This document shows positions 23,131-36,214 of a stretch of DNA of 64,000 nucleotides, in pieces. The stretch is from Epiperipatus broadwayi (lineage: Eukaryota > Onychophora > Udeonychophora > Euonychophora > Peripatidae): the NCBI GenBank assembly GCA_028023455.1, contig JAQFVV010012394.1, positions 20,044,353 to 20,108,352 on the forward strand. Direction: 5' to 3'. Within the stretch, counting starts at the first letter, position 1; each line of letters opens with the position of its first letter. The notes under the pieces were generated by a model. That model searched no databases. It saw only the letters and a list, made by a program, of their open reading frames with translations, and had not been told where the DNA came from. Made by a program: the position numbers and the translations under genes.

Positions 23131-24099
23131 ATATATATTACATATATAAGCGCAGGTATGAAAAAGCCTGTACTGTAGAAAAAATTCATATTTTAATTAA
23201 AAAGTCTTATTATAATTTTTTAAAATCTAACTGTATGATCAAAGCATTTCTCCTACCAACCATTACTTTCTCATTATTAAATCTTTTCTTATTCTAACGT
23301 ATGATTATTTCACATTTTCTTTGTCCAACATTTAAAATTCTTATCCACATTTCAAAAAGTGCCATACACTATATATACTAAACGTTTCATTTTTTTCGAT
23401 CTTAATTATCATCTCATTTTCAATTTACAAATTAAACTTAATGTTAAAAAAAGCTCCCAGCACTCCTGTTCCACTTGCAGTTTTGCATTAATAACTATAA
23501 ATAATAAGATTAATATTAATGTGTATAGAGGATTATATATCTCGTTAATTTGGGCTATGATTTAAAAATATTCCTAAAAGCAAAAATATAGCTATATTAA
23601 ATCTTGCTGTTTTAAAATTTTCTTCAAGCAAAATTTATTCATTTACATCTTTATAATGTGATTGATTTCTCATTTACCAAAGTTAGAAGTTTCTATGGAT
23701 AGGCTTTATGATCCTAAACTTGTTAGCTGATTATGTATTATAGTAAATTCATTACTCCTTATTATACAATTATTTTCTAGCACTGACTTATTTCTCTTTT
23801 TTCTTCTATCCCATTTTAATAAGTTGTTTCAGTGGTTCCATCATTCTATTCTTACATTTTCCAATTACATTATGAAGACTTAAACAAAAGTAGTACCTCT
23901 TTTATTTTACTCTCTTTATTTTTAAAGTTGTAATTATTTAGTAAGCACACAAGAAGTATATGTAAATACTTCTAAGACAGGCTATAAGCTGTATCAAATG
24001 TGCTTTGAAATTTTTATAATAGTCAAACAGTATCTTTATTTTGCTGATAGAGGGACCTCTCAAACCACGACACAAGATAGTGACTTTATAAAGATAAGC
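23131..24099. other. Presumed intron, AT-rich and C-skewed on the + strand
   Basis: The skew suggests old antisense LINE sequence continuing from 24100-24420, but no motif can be read here. Confidence 0.35.
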
Positions 24100-24420
24100 G
24101 CAGCCATCTTATTTTTAATCTAAATTTCCACTTCTACTCTTCATACAATTTACCCCAATTCTCTTTCAACTCTCTACACTAAAAAAAGAAATGTTCAGTA
24201 TTATCGTATCTCTTCACTAATTAAATCAACAACTCCAAGTCCTTACTCCATTTTTATCTTTTCTCCCATTGTATCTAAAACTCCTGCCCTTGTGTTAAAG
24301 TTAATAAACTCCCTTTAGTATTATCATGTTTTATGTAATTTTCCAATGTTGATAATATTGATTTATTATTCTGCATATCTTTTACTGTGTTTTTTTAAAA
24401 ACAATTCTAGAGTCCTTCAA
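24100..24420 (-). mobile_element. Remnant of a LINE C-terminal domain
   Basis: Reverse translation of 24110-24310 gives, with frame changes, a L-G-V-V-D-L-I-x-E-E stretch and then D-N-T-E-H-F-F-F-x-C-R-E-L-K-E-N-W-G-K-L. The E-H-F-x-x-x-C-R-E-L pattern is the His/Cys part of the zinc-finger-like tail of many non-LTR retrotransposons. The reverse transcriptase core is not visible upstream. Confidence 0.4.
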
Positions 24421-25522
24421 TATTTCTGAGTACAGACTTTGATTCAAAAGGCTTGAAGGATTACTTTAAGTAGCTTTGCTACAAATTGTACACATTTTAA
24501 AAACATAGTCATTTCATATATATTATAATTTGTTTTATTCTAATATTTTTATTTGATTAGAAAGTTCTTTCTCTACATTAATTTAAAGTCAGATACTTTT
24601 TAAAATTTATCTGCTTTTTTTCGTGATAATGAATGTGTAAAAGTGTTCTGTTAAACTAGAAATATTCATTGAACTTTTATACTTTAGTAGAATTTTTATT
24701 ATTAGATTAACATATATCTTGTTCTTTTCTAAACTGAATTATCATAATATGTTGTCTAATGTAATTATAATAATTCTCATTTTAATTGCTTTAATGGTTT
24801 TTCCTTTAATTAATTATATCATTGTAGTATATGCTGTTCTAATATACTTTTGTTACATTGGACATTCTTCATTTTTATTGCCCATTTTAATCTCACTGAA
24901 AACTGGCAAAGGAATTTATAACTATGCTTCTTAATAAACAGTCAGTTATGCTATTAGGTATTTATGTATTAGACCTGCTGTAACATTTCATACATATCAG
25001 TCTGCCGATACTAATATGTAAATCTGAAAAAAATAATTTTTAATAATATGAAAAGTATAAATTTATATATAAAATAATAAACACATTACAATAGTAAATA
25101 AAAAGTTAGTTGTGAGTTTTTAATATGGCATTGTGCCATCACACGCATCCTCCCAACTGCCTTCATTGGAGAAAGGTATGACATTCTGCCATAAGAACAT
25201 CAAAGTTATTGGCAGACTGATAGCTATCTCGAATATCAGCAGGGGTAATACAGAAATGCCGGCTATTATATATTGTAACACAAACCGATCAGATTAGTGA
25301 ACTATAAGATGATCCTTTACTAAAATAATTCTTTAGATTCTTAGTATTGATATTTACACACATTTTTATCAAATAAAATTTTGAAAATGATGTGAAAATG
25401 TCAAAAGAGTTTGTAATTGAATATTAACCTTCTTCAGCTGTTTATTTTTCCCTCCCCCCCCGCCCCCCAAACCCTCCTTTTTTAAAAATTTTAAATTTGA
25501 ATTTTTTTAAATTTTTTGTGGG

Positions 25523-25567
<45 letters not shown>

Positions 25568-27072
25568 AAAAAAAAAAAATTAAAGAAAACTAGCAGTAAT
25601 TAGATTAATCTTTTCTCCATACTCTTCAAAGATGTTTGTGTTTGACTTTAACTTGCTCTCAAACTGCTAATTTTTACTTTATTTTGCCAATTTTATGGTT
25701 ATTTTATCAAGAAAAATTACTGTATGATGCTGCCCTTTTATAATTATTTTACAATTTAATACATCAATAATATTTAAATTGAAAGTTAGAACAATGAGAT
25801 AAGACCTGCCTTCCAAGGTGCTGATTGTTTCTCATTCTCTACACAAGAAATGCTTGTCAACAATTTTGACAGATCTAAGTTCTTTGTTTTGTTTTTCAAA
25901 ATGAAAATGTATGTTTTAGAGTATTTTTTTACATACTGATTATTATTTTCATAAAATATGTGTGAAAATATAATTATTTCAGAAAAATAGTTCAGATTTT
26001 AATAAAAATTATTTACTTTTATATGAAAGTAAATTGAGAAAGAAATCAATGACTTAGGCCGCATTTTGAGAAAAGTACATTTTATGTTGTTCGCTATAGA
26101 TTATTTTTATCAGTTATAAATAGAAATTTATTTTTGAAAAACTTTAGTTTACTTTAGTAATCTGACAAATTATTAATTTTCTTTTTAAAAACTAAACTAA
26201 AATGAGTATAATTTTATAAGACATATTTTTATTGCTGATTCTGTAATTGACCAATCAAAAGTTTAGAACTTTACACTTGGCTAATAGGAATTTTGAATAA
26301 TTAGTAAGTTTTATGTACAATTAATGAATTGAATTTCAAACTTTTTATTTAATAAAAATTTCCATTATTTTTTATTATATTTTCAGAAATTTCAAATTAT
26401 TTATTGGAAATATAAATATATAAATGAAAATTATTCTTAAAAATATTATTTTAACTTTGCAAATAAATATATTAAAAAATTATAAACTATTATAGTAAGA
26501 TTTATGAAGAGCAATTATTTTTTTATTATTCGCCAGTTATAAAAATATAAAAAAAATCAGATTGTTCTAATTCAATTTCATAAGCACATATAAATTTTTG
26601 TTCAGATTTCTTAAAAGTAAAAAAAAATATTTAATATTAAAAATTCTATTCAAAATTCTTTCAAAGTGACTAAAAAAAAATCTGAAGTCTATACAAAAAC
26701 ATTTTTTAAAAACTGATTATTAGTTGACACCATACATTATTGATTTTTTTTTTTTGTAAAAATAAATATTTTTTAATAAAATCTGATCTAACTATATTAT
26801 TCTTCTAAAAATATAAGTATTAAACAAATATTTTGTGAAAAATAATCATTAATATGTAAACAAATTATGGAAAATATTTCCACTTTTGAAATCTAACAAA
26901 AAAATATACTCACAAACCTCAAAGCATTCCCGTGTGGAGAAAATTAGAAACTAATAATCTTGTTAATTATAGGCAGTTTTGCTGTCATTTCTTGTATAAA
27001 AAGGATATGCATAATACTGATAGCCAGAGAATTTTTTTTAAATTAATAAATCAATATTATATCAGTTCCAGT
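24421..27072. other. Very AT-rich presumed intron
   Basis: Contains a complex island at about 25115-25265 and the C-run/poly-A block at 25450-25580. The 71-residue frame at 24719 is hydrophobic T-rich translation without homologous motif. From 25900 to 26900 the sequence is almost pure A/T with no structure that I can name. Confidence 0.4.
25450..25580. repeat. C-run followed by long poly-A block
   Basis: A CCCTCCCCCCCCGCCCCCC run (25450-25468) is followed by an A/T-only sequence and then about 50 A with a single T. The order of near-pure homopolymers looks like a low-quality consensus or a sequencing artefact rather than an element tail. Confidence 0.6.
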
Positions 27073-27172
27073 GTTTTTTTTGTGTCGTAGCATCGGCCAG
27101 GACGCAAACGCGCAATCCGGGCAATTGCCTGCTAGTGCAAGGCAGTCGTGCTGACCTCTCAACCACCAATGC
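27073..27172 (-). mobile_element. Minimal tRNA-like SINE, diverged copy
   Basis: Reverse strand: TGGTTGAGAGGTCAGCAC (A-box), an anticodon arm with loop like cttgcac, then GCGTTTGCGTCCTGG in the B-box position and GCCGATGCTACGACAC before the A run. The B-box GGTTCG is mutated. No clear target duplication. Confidence 0.65.
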
Positions 27173-29453
27173 TGTCAAATAAATGTAAAATCATCCGAGT
27201 AGCACTAAAGATAACTGCAAGAAAATGATTTAAAGCTTAAAGCACAGTGGCACGATCACAAAAATTGTGGTAGTTATGTGAAAAGGTACGAATCTAACGT
27301 GAAAAATGATTTTTTTTAAATAAAGGAATTTAGCAAATTCCTGCAATTATAATCTTTGTAATTCACTAACATGTTCTGTTTATATTATATATACATACTG
27401 TGCCATTTATGGTACAACCTTTATTAAAAGTTCAATGAGGAAAAGGGAGGATTGCATATAAAGAATTTCATTAGTTGTATTTTGTGATTAATAATAGAAT
27501 ATATTTATATGAGACCACATAGAAACTAAGATAAGAAAATGCACTTATCTATTTAAAATAGACATTCGATCTAATTATTTTTAATTATAGAAAGAATGTA
27601 GAAAGGGAGGGGGGGATCTTCAATCTAATTAAAAATGTCAATCGAATGTCCATACACAATATTTTGGAATGTAACCTTAATAAGAGAACAGAAAAAAAAG
27701 ATATCTTAAGATAAATTGTTTTTAAAACATAATTTTGTACTTTTCTTTTGTAAAATGCATAGTTCCTGCTGTTATAAAGAACTTCTCTTATCTAGATATA
27801 AATGTGTGCTAAATTTAAAATAGAAAATTAATAGGTAGATTTTGTAAACAATTTTAAGGACTAATTGAAAATTACCAAGTGTGAGAAGTAAATTCCTGGA
27901 AAAGAAAAAAAAGAGACAAGACATGTGCAGGAAATAGGAGGGGGATATAAAAAGTGGCCATAAGAATTTTAATTTTTTTATTGTTGCTGTGAGTTGTAAC
28001 AAATTATAAGAAATGCAGTAGAGTGATAAATAGCAGAACAGTTTGATGAGATGTGCAACCAAGTGGAAACTTTCACCACTGCCATAGCAAATGCATGCTA
28101 GATTCCCTATGCATTTGCCTTCCGATCTTACTGCTACCTTGATATTCATCATTTTGCTTATATCCCACAATAGATCTACACATCTGCCTTAATGGAACAC
28201 CATATTTCGGATCCCATGGAACAGATAATGAAATGAGCAAATCCATGACCATGGTAAATGTCTCAATCATATTTTACTTCAAGAAAAAAAGAACAGCCAC
28301 AGTAAGAGGAATGTGAACGATTACTTCCTTTAATTAATTACTAGAACCGAAACCTAATAGTGAATACTTTAAATCAGATAAGAATGTTTATCTCAAGAAT
28401 TTTTATATTTATTTAAAGTATATGCATATTACTAATTAGTAGAAGTTATGTATAATCCGACAACCTTTCTGTGTGTTTTCTTTGTTAATTATATATTATA
28501 TTTATTAATCTAATATTAAACTATATTAATCAACATGTGGATATCCTATTTATAGGTGTTAGGATAATTTTAAAGATAGTTTGAAGTAATGATTAGTTTA
28601 TGCTTTTAATCATTTTGATGTTTATTGATTAATATGTATATTTTTTACAAATTTAAAAGCAGTGATCTTCTTAATTTTTATTATCTCATTGAATGAATAA
28701 TAATAATACACTTAATTTAGTTTCGATTTGATTAAAAATAAGAAAGTTATTTCCATAAGGTGAATAATAAACTCAAGACAGTGTGATCAGCTAACTGTTA
28801 CCGTCTATAAAAAGAAATAAAAGCTATCAGGAGTTTACCAAATAAATATTGCTAATACTAATCAACTTCTTTTATTAGCATTGGGGAATTTGGATGGCCA
28901 GGAAATGTAATTATGTTTTGTTGATAATGAATTATAGTGTTAAGTGGTGACAGTATTGAATATTCAATATAAATGTGAAATCCTCTTTAATTACTAAGTT
29001 TGTTATAAATACATAATTCTATATGTACAGTTAAAGTAAATAGACATAAAAACAAAATGACCAGGTACAATAGCTCCCTATATCGCCAAACAACAATTGG
29101 CCATGTACAATACATATTACAGAGTTTAAATTTATAATATTTTATAAATATATAATGTGATTCTTCATTTTGTATGTTAATGATGCAATACTTTTCATTG
29201 TTTTATAATGAGGTGTTAACCTCAAGACCAATATAATGTAATTCAAAATGTAAGATATCAGATAATGTTAAAGGGATGGAAAGTAATGGCAAACTACTAA
29301 TTGGATTACAGAATCTGAATTTGGGCAAAGAATTTAACATTCATCTGGATTTTAGGACCATAATCTTATTATTAGTAACTACAATACTTTATTAAAGTAT
29401 AGAACATTGAACTTATAATTTAAATGTTTTTTTTACATAAACAATTTTGGGCA
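27173..29453. other. Presumed intron with one complex island at 28050-28275
   Basis: At 28050-28275 base composition rises in GC. Two overlapping - strand frames are open (28073-28270 starting Met-Ile-Glu-Thr, and another running from 28170). I recognise no domain in either. An in-frame stop lies just before the Met and there is only a weak GTGAAAG donor, so an exon is possible but unsupported. The rest is AT-rich and unassigned. Confidence 0.4.
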
Positions 29454-29648
29454 CTTTAGTATTTTTCTTGCTATGACGTATTACCCCGAAGACATACTAC
29501 TCTTTAAGAAAATGTCTCCTACCGATTTGCGGACAAAGTTATTCGCTAAAATTTGTCCACAGATTATGTGGAGGTGTTACATTAAAGATTGAAAGACTAC
29601 AGTAGTACATCTTCGGGATAATATGTCATAGCAATAAAAATACTAAAG
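29454..29648. mobile_element. Short MITE-like element, 195 bp with 47-bp terminal inverted repeats
   Basis: Left terminal repeat 29454-29500 (CTTTAGTATTTTTCTTGCTA...) and right 29602-29648 are reverse complements with a few mismatches. The interior of about 100 bp is unrelated to known genes. No coding capacity. A single copy in the window. The target duplication is not clear. Confidence 0.8.
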
Positions 29649-29689
29649 AAGCCATACTACACCCTGAAATGTTAGTTTGCTCAGACTTG

Positions 29690-29995
29690 AACATGTATTC
29701 TGATCCTTCAGATCTGCAAATCATCGGATCTTCTCCCCCCTCACACATTCCAGCACTACATGCTGAAAGCTTGGTTTGCCCATACGGGTGCATGTATTGT
29801 CTGATCCTTCAGATATGGAAACCATCGGATCCCCCCCCCCACATGCCAGCGCTCCATGCTGAAATGTCTAATGTAATTATAAATTGTAATTTAAAAAATG
29901 TTATTGGTTCGTAAATTGTGGTACGCCCTGAAATGTATAATGTAATTAAAAATGTAATTTATAAAATAATGGTGGTTCGTAAATTTTTTAAAAGT
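29690..29995 (+). repeat. Nested tandem duplications
   Basis: CTGATCCTTCAGATCTGCAA...ATCGGATC...CCAGC-CT-CATGCTGAAA occurs twice (from about 29698 and 29799). It is followed by a second pair with a period near 70 bp: TGTAATTATAAATTGTAATT...GGTTCGTAAATT and TGTAATTAAAAATGTAATTT...GGTTCGTAAATT (29870-29995). The 81-residue frame at 29669 spans this repeat and is not a gene. Confidence 0.7.
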
Positions 29996-30929
29996 ATTTG
30001 TAAAAATTGTTGGAGAACAGAAAGCAAAAAATTATTGGCCCGGTAATGTTACATTTCAAAATAAAAACCTGTCATACAGTCCAAATGATGCCAATGTAAA
30101 AAAATGTCTTAAAAGATACTATATAAAATTATAAAATGTTTCTTTTTTTGTAGTGAAAATAAGGATAATTTATAAGTAAAATGTAAAACAAGTAAGCATT
30201 AAATATATAGAGAAATGTGTCCAATTTTTTTTAAAATAATACCACAAATATCACTACAAAATAAAAAATAATCTGTAATGGCGATGTATAAAAACGAACT
30301 ATTAAGAAACCAAATAAAAAGTACTTACAAATAGCGATGGTGGAAAATTACTATAATATCAAATAGCCAGTTAAAAATTCACTCTATATAGTAATATAAT
30401 GTCAATATTAAATATGAAATATATGAAAATATTATCAATATGATCAAAAGAAGTCACTGTGCTCACACCGATAGCAAAACCACAAAAGACAGAGAAATGA
30501 CAATTTCACATAGATCTCTCGACTTTTTAAATCTTGCAGATCATCACGATCAAAAATTCACCATTCCCATGGATTAGTCATGCCAGTGTCTTTGTTGCCA
30601 TGACATCATTTATCTAATCTTCGATGAAATCTTACTGGCAGAAAACATGTTAAGCATAATACGTCATAGCTTAAAGAATACTAAATTATTCAATTTTGCA
30701 AACAGGAAATACTGATGAAGTATATGCTGAGTACATTTTAATCAACAGACTATCAATAAATGAAATGATATATTATTAAAATATTGAATGAGTTACGAAT
30801 TTTGTAAGCACCAATAGTTCATAGATCTATGTTTACAAAGAGCAAGTTTTATGGATGTGCATTCATTATCAATTAATAAAATATAAATTTAAATATAGAT
30901 GTATACCATGGATTTTTAGTCATCACTAC
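29996..30929. other. AT-rich presumed intron, nothing recognised
   Basis: A small motif at about 30655 (ATACGTCATAGCTTAAAG) echoes the terminal repeat of the 29454 element but is too short to call. Confidence 0.35.
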
Positions 30930-31305
30930 TAACAATTAATGATCCTCTACAGGATGTATCTAAGTTTAAGCCAGTATCTCCGATTCCTAGCTTCTCATCT
31001 TCACAACATATCAACAAACTTCCTTATTTCATCCATTTATTTCATATATGGTCTTTTTGTTAATCTTTTACAATTTTCTGGAATCTAATCGAAAATGTCA
31101 ACTGTCCATCTATTAATGTCTCTTTTAGAAATTTACCCAGCACAGCTCCATCTCTTAATTCTTTCAATGACATCAGTGATACTTGTTTGTTGGATGTTTC
31201 ATTTCCAATCTCTTCTTGTTACTACTAACATACATCTTTCCATATTTCATTATGTGGCCTGAATATATTGTTCTTTTGTTAAGTATCCAAGTTTCAGATC
31301 TGTAA
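30930..31305 (-). mobile_element. 3' fragment of RTE-type LINE
   Basis: Colinear with 2130-2580 on the - strand: CTACAGGATGTATCTAAGTT, CATTTATTTCATATATGGTC, a CAGCACAGCTCCATCTCTTA segment, then TATCCAAGTTTCAGATCTG. Short frames here are shadows. 5' truncated. Confidence 0.7.
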
Positions 31306-32939
31306 TTTGTTATATATACATATATATAATTTATTAAAGAATAAATAAAGATGTGTGTGTACAAACTTCTAATATATGTTAGAATACTCCAGAAATAAAG
31401 TAATTATGCAAAAAAAAAAGAAAAGAAACTAATTACTGGAAATGGAAACAGGCTAATTTACATATTAAAAAAATTCACTTCATGTAAATTAGCAAAGCTG
31501 ATAAAAAGTCTGCAGAAGAGTTGAAAAAGAGAAGGAATAAAAGTTGTGTGGAAAAAATAGTGAAAAAATAATTTAGTGAAATTGAAGTTGTTCTACAAAT
31601 AAATAAAGAACAGCTCTGGTCAAAAATCTAATTGGATTATTTCTGAATTAATGTGTGTGAGCAGTTGGATGCTTACGTAATTATATAGTTATAAACTACT
31701 GAGTTAAAGAGACTTTACATGTACTAAATCTCTAAGGAGATATGAACTTTTTAAGAGATCTCTGTGATCTTGTTCTCAACTAGCAATTAGCAAGTTGAAA
31801 ATTCTAATCTTTACGAATACAATTATTGTTATTCAGAGTGAATAAAACTATTGAAGTTTTATTTAACCTTTGTCTTTTTACTATTTTAAAAAATATAAGT
31901 ATCCACCTGCCAACTGACTGCATAGCTCTGGATATAATAATATGTAAGATCTTCCTGAAGATTTCCTGTATTCACATTTATATTAAAGTGTTTTATGTAT
32001 AATTAAATAACTTATTTTGCTTTCGTATGACTTTTTTATGTGTTAAAGTCTGTGCTGAAATATGTGCTTACATTTAATATTTTATGTTTCTAGAAAAGAT
32101 AAAAAAAAAAGCATTATTTTTTTTAAATTTAAAAGAAAATTAAGGATACGGTAGCCAATAAATTCTTCAAATGGAAATATAGCTTGAAATTTACTTACCC
32201 ATTTTGTTGTTGTACTAAAACTTTTTATTATGATTACAAACTAGCAATTATGATTTTTTTCTCTAAAAAAAACCCTTCAATATATATACAATAAAATCAT
32301 TAAATGTGCAAGAAGAAATTACAACGTGTGGGTGGTTTAGGTATTTTAGTTTTATATATTTTTTGTTTTGTTTCCATTCTTAGTTTTTTTTTTAAAATTT
32401 TGATCCGTGCTTTTGAAAGCTCTTATAATATATATTTTTTATTTTTAAAAAGCTATATAAAAAAAAAAATACATGAATTGTTTTAAATGATGCGGAAACA
32501 TTTTTCTCTTTAACTTAGTGATGGAGAAAAGCTTTTGTCTAGTTTAAAAGTTTTTCTTTAAATATCCCACTTCAAACAATAATTGCGAATAAAAGAAAAA
32601 TGTTATTTATTAATAACATTTTGCCATTAAACAACAATTTTAGTTGTTATACACCCATTTTATAAAAAAAATATTGCTAAGGAATGTTTTTACGTTGATT
32701 AAGGTGAAAGTATTTTTAATTGGATTAAAAATACAAAATAAAAATAAATTCTACTGAATGAAAATTCATTTAATATATTTATATTTAAAAATAAACGTCT
32801 TAAAAAATAAATTAATTTAAAAAAAAGAGAGAGAAGAAATTATACGTCTTAAGATTGGATCCATCTTTGAAGTTTAATAGATATGTAAACGCTGGTTATG
32901 TTTTAAATATAAAATAATAATTCAAAAGACTTTTTTCTC
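31306..32939. other. AT-rich presumed intron, nothing recognised
   Basis: No conserved domain, repeat partner or tRNA-like box found. Confidence 0.4.
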
Positions 32940-33235
32940 GGGAATTCATAAGAGATTTGAAGACCGGAAGTGATAGGTGGATCTGCGATCTTTAATACTC
33001 AGTAAAATAACTAAAGTTAAAAATAATAGAATACTTAATCACTTAGAAGTTAAAAAAAAAATTCGAAGACCGGAAGTGGTAGCTGGATTTGCGATCTTTG
33101 TCACCCAGTAAAAATAACTCTGGGTAAAAATAATCGAATACTTTATCGCATAGGAGCTCATAAGAAGTTTGTGTACCGGAAGTGACGATTGAAATTGTGA
33201 TTCATGGATCTTGAGTTTAGAGGTTGCCACTCACT
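32940..33235 (+). repeat. Tandem array of the dispersed TATAAGAAG-box repeat, ~2.5 copies
   Basis: GAAGACCGGAAGTGATAGGT and GAAGACCGGAAGTGGTAGCT occur 105-110 bp apart, each followed by a ...GCGATCTTT...CCCAGTAAAAATAAC-like stretch. A third partial copy begins AGGAGCTCATAAGAAGTTTG with ACCGGAAGTGACG at 33175. This is the only place where the family is clustered. Confidence 0.7.
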
Positions 33236-36214
33236 AAAAAAAAAAAAAGAAGCAAAAAACGATAAAAAAAGATTGTATTTAATTTATGAACCTTAATGAT
33301 ATAATAAGTTTTATTATTTTAAGATTTACTTTCTAATTTCTGGATATATTAAAGTTTATGATCTATTGCTACAAATAAAAAAACGAGAAATTATTTTTAG
33401 TCAGCTTCCTATCTTTACCTAGATAGTATATGCTCACTAAAGAAAATAAATAATTAATATTACATCTGAATGTTGTTTGAGGTTTATTAAAGTTTATATT
33501 GTATTAAAATGGAGGTGCTGATATAAATTGGGTTCATTAGTGATGATTAACTGATATCCCTTGGTTACAATACTCTACTTACATAAAACTGATGTATGTA
33601 ATTCTAAATTTACTTACAAATCCTAGTGCATATTTGTTTTCTAATGCTATGTGACTATCTATTGAGATATATTGTAATGCTTACTTTATTTATTAAATAG
33701 TTAATAGTTCTGGCGCCATATTGAATTTTTTTTAAAAAAAAACTGACTTAAGACACAATTTTCACAATAACTTCAGTTTTAATAATGTTAGAGCAAAAAA
33801 CTTTATGTTGATAGAAACTAGAAAAACTAAGAAAAACAATAAGGCTAAGACAATTAGTGATTACCATTTAAAAAATAAGGAAAAAAAAAGAAATTTCAAC
33901 ATTGAAAATAATTATTACTTTATTGTTTGTTCATAATTTCTAATTTATCATTAAGTTTAAATTACATTTTCATTGATAATTTCTTTTTATTCCTCACAAA
34001 ATTCTCATTCAAACCATATATACTACTTCTTACCTGAGATAATCCATAGCTTCAGAAACTTCAAAACTAGTCGCATAAGAATTCTTCATTTTTATCTTGT
34101 ACCTCCAAAATTAACAAATCTCAAGGCATCTATAAGAAAAAGATGCAAAACAAATCATTTCCAGAAGATGGATATGCATTTGTCATCATAACAGTCGATG
34201 TCTATCTAAAACTAGAAATTGTAGGCTACTGTCTTTATCAATGATAAAATGAGTTTCATCTCTTCATTTTTAATTTTTTGTGTACACCAATGATGTTTAT
34301 ATTCTTTATGCACACCAACAATGCTATCTTGTTATATTTATTGTCCCACAGAAATATAATTTATTTGCATATAGCTCATTTGCTAGCTAAAGACTTGAAA
34401 ATACCGTGATGCAAGATGCTCTAAACTACTGACTCCACAGCATGAGTACTAACACATAGGCAAGAATCAGAATTTGATTCTTTGCCTGCATACAATTCCA
34501 TGTGGTATATACAAAACCATTGTGGCTATCACCACACACACACACCATTTGAAATCTCTCTTTATTGGTTTTAATTGTTTATATTTTACCAGTAAATTTT
34601 GTGATTGCTTTATCAACTGCAATCTTTCTGTACATCTGATGATCAGTTTTAAAATTTATATTGCACTGCTCTATAATACATTAATTTTGTATATGTAAAT
34701 CGTTACTTGATATACAAACACAGACATGCAAGTGCAAATACAAATACATTAATACATATATAAAAACATTAATAAATTAGTAAACCTTTTGAGAATCATT
34801 ATGTCTATAAAATAAGGTTGCCTCAAACTTGGATCAGAGCCCCAAAATTACATTGTACATAAACCACTTTTGTTATATTTGAATACAACTCTATATATTG
34901 TATAATAAAGAGCATAAATGATTTAATATTATGTAATTTATATACTACACAGACACCAATACAAACACATTAATAAATTATACCACTTATCAAATAATTA
35001 AAAAAAAAAACTTCAAATAATTAAAAAATTAAAATTGAATACTTGTGACCTGATATTCTGATTACATTTTTAATGGAATGAAGACCTTGAAATGCGAATT
35101 ATTGGCACATTTTTAGTCTGTTTTAGTATTGAGTCTGGCCGATAAAAAAATTCTGCCTTTGTCTTCTTCATGAAATTAGTAAACTGAGCAGAAAAGAAAA
35201 AAATTAAATGAACCTATTAATAAAAATATTAATAAAAAATCAAATTTTGTCTGATTTCAACTTGTGATACATCATTTTAAAGAGGAATTCAAATATCAAT
35301 GAATACCAGGATTTCTGTTGACATAATGCTTATAGTTTTCATGCAGTTTAAAAAAGAAAACAAAATTTCAGCATCTGACATGCTGCAACCATTCAACATT
35401 CATATTGCAAGCCATAGTTCCGAATGGAAAATTTGACATATATAAAAATTTATCCAAACAAGGAGTCTCAGAATTCTGCTATGTAAGCATAAAGGACTGC
35501 TTGTACATGTTTTAATACAATGTAACCACAAACTTTACTGTATTTAACTATACAACTTCAATTATATGCTATCTAAAAAAAAAATCATTAAATTTGATCA
35601 TGTTTTTTTAAAAAAGGTAAAATTTGTAAATAAATTAGTAGCCATTTTTCCATCTCAGATTTTCATATAAAATTATATTTAATAAAAAAAAAAAATCCAA
35701 TTTATGTTGAAAGCACATACATTTTATTCTTTCTTTATCACACTTTCTGAATTTGGGTGCAGTATTTTGCATAGTAAAATATTTTCTGAGAGTAATGCTA
35801 AAAGTTTTACACAATTTTAAAACATAACAAAAGTTGATACTAATTTAAAAACATCAATACAATTAGAGATATTATAATTTTTTGACAATAGATCACTATT
35901 ATGTTTTTATAAGAGAAAAAAGCTGTTGAAAAAAAATAATTTGGAGTATATTTAATAGTGATGAAAATAAAAATATGGAAATTAGTATCTTTTAAATTCT
36001 TATTACTTCATTGACTGAATGCATGAATGAACACATACATAGTTTTATATGAAATTGTTTTGTTTTAATAAAATATTTATAAATATGACCTCTCACTTTG
36101 TTATTAATCACTATATTTATATTATACATAAAAAAGCATCTGGTATATATATATATACGTATTGAAAAGTACACTGTACACTTGCAGTTCAATAAACAAT
36201 ACGTATTCTATTTT
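33236..36214. other. AT-rich presumed intron upstream of the PI3K exon
   Basis: No domain seen. A (CA)n run lies near 34533-34546. A poorly preserved tRNA-like stretch at about 34410-34500 (AATCAGAATTTGATTC in B-box position) is too weak to call. Confidence 0.4.

Noticed and set aside
24719-24934. 71-residue hydrophobic open frame
   Set aside because: No signal, domain or repeat partner; composition matches translation of T-rich DNA.
27772-28170. 132-residue - strand frame as a membrane protein gene
   Set aside because: Only its first third lies in complex sequence; the rest is low-complexity Phe/Leu-rich translation of A-rich DNA, with no homologous motif.
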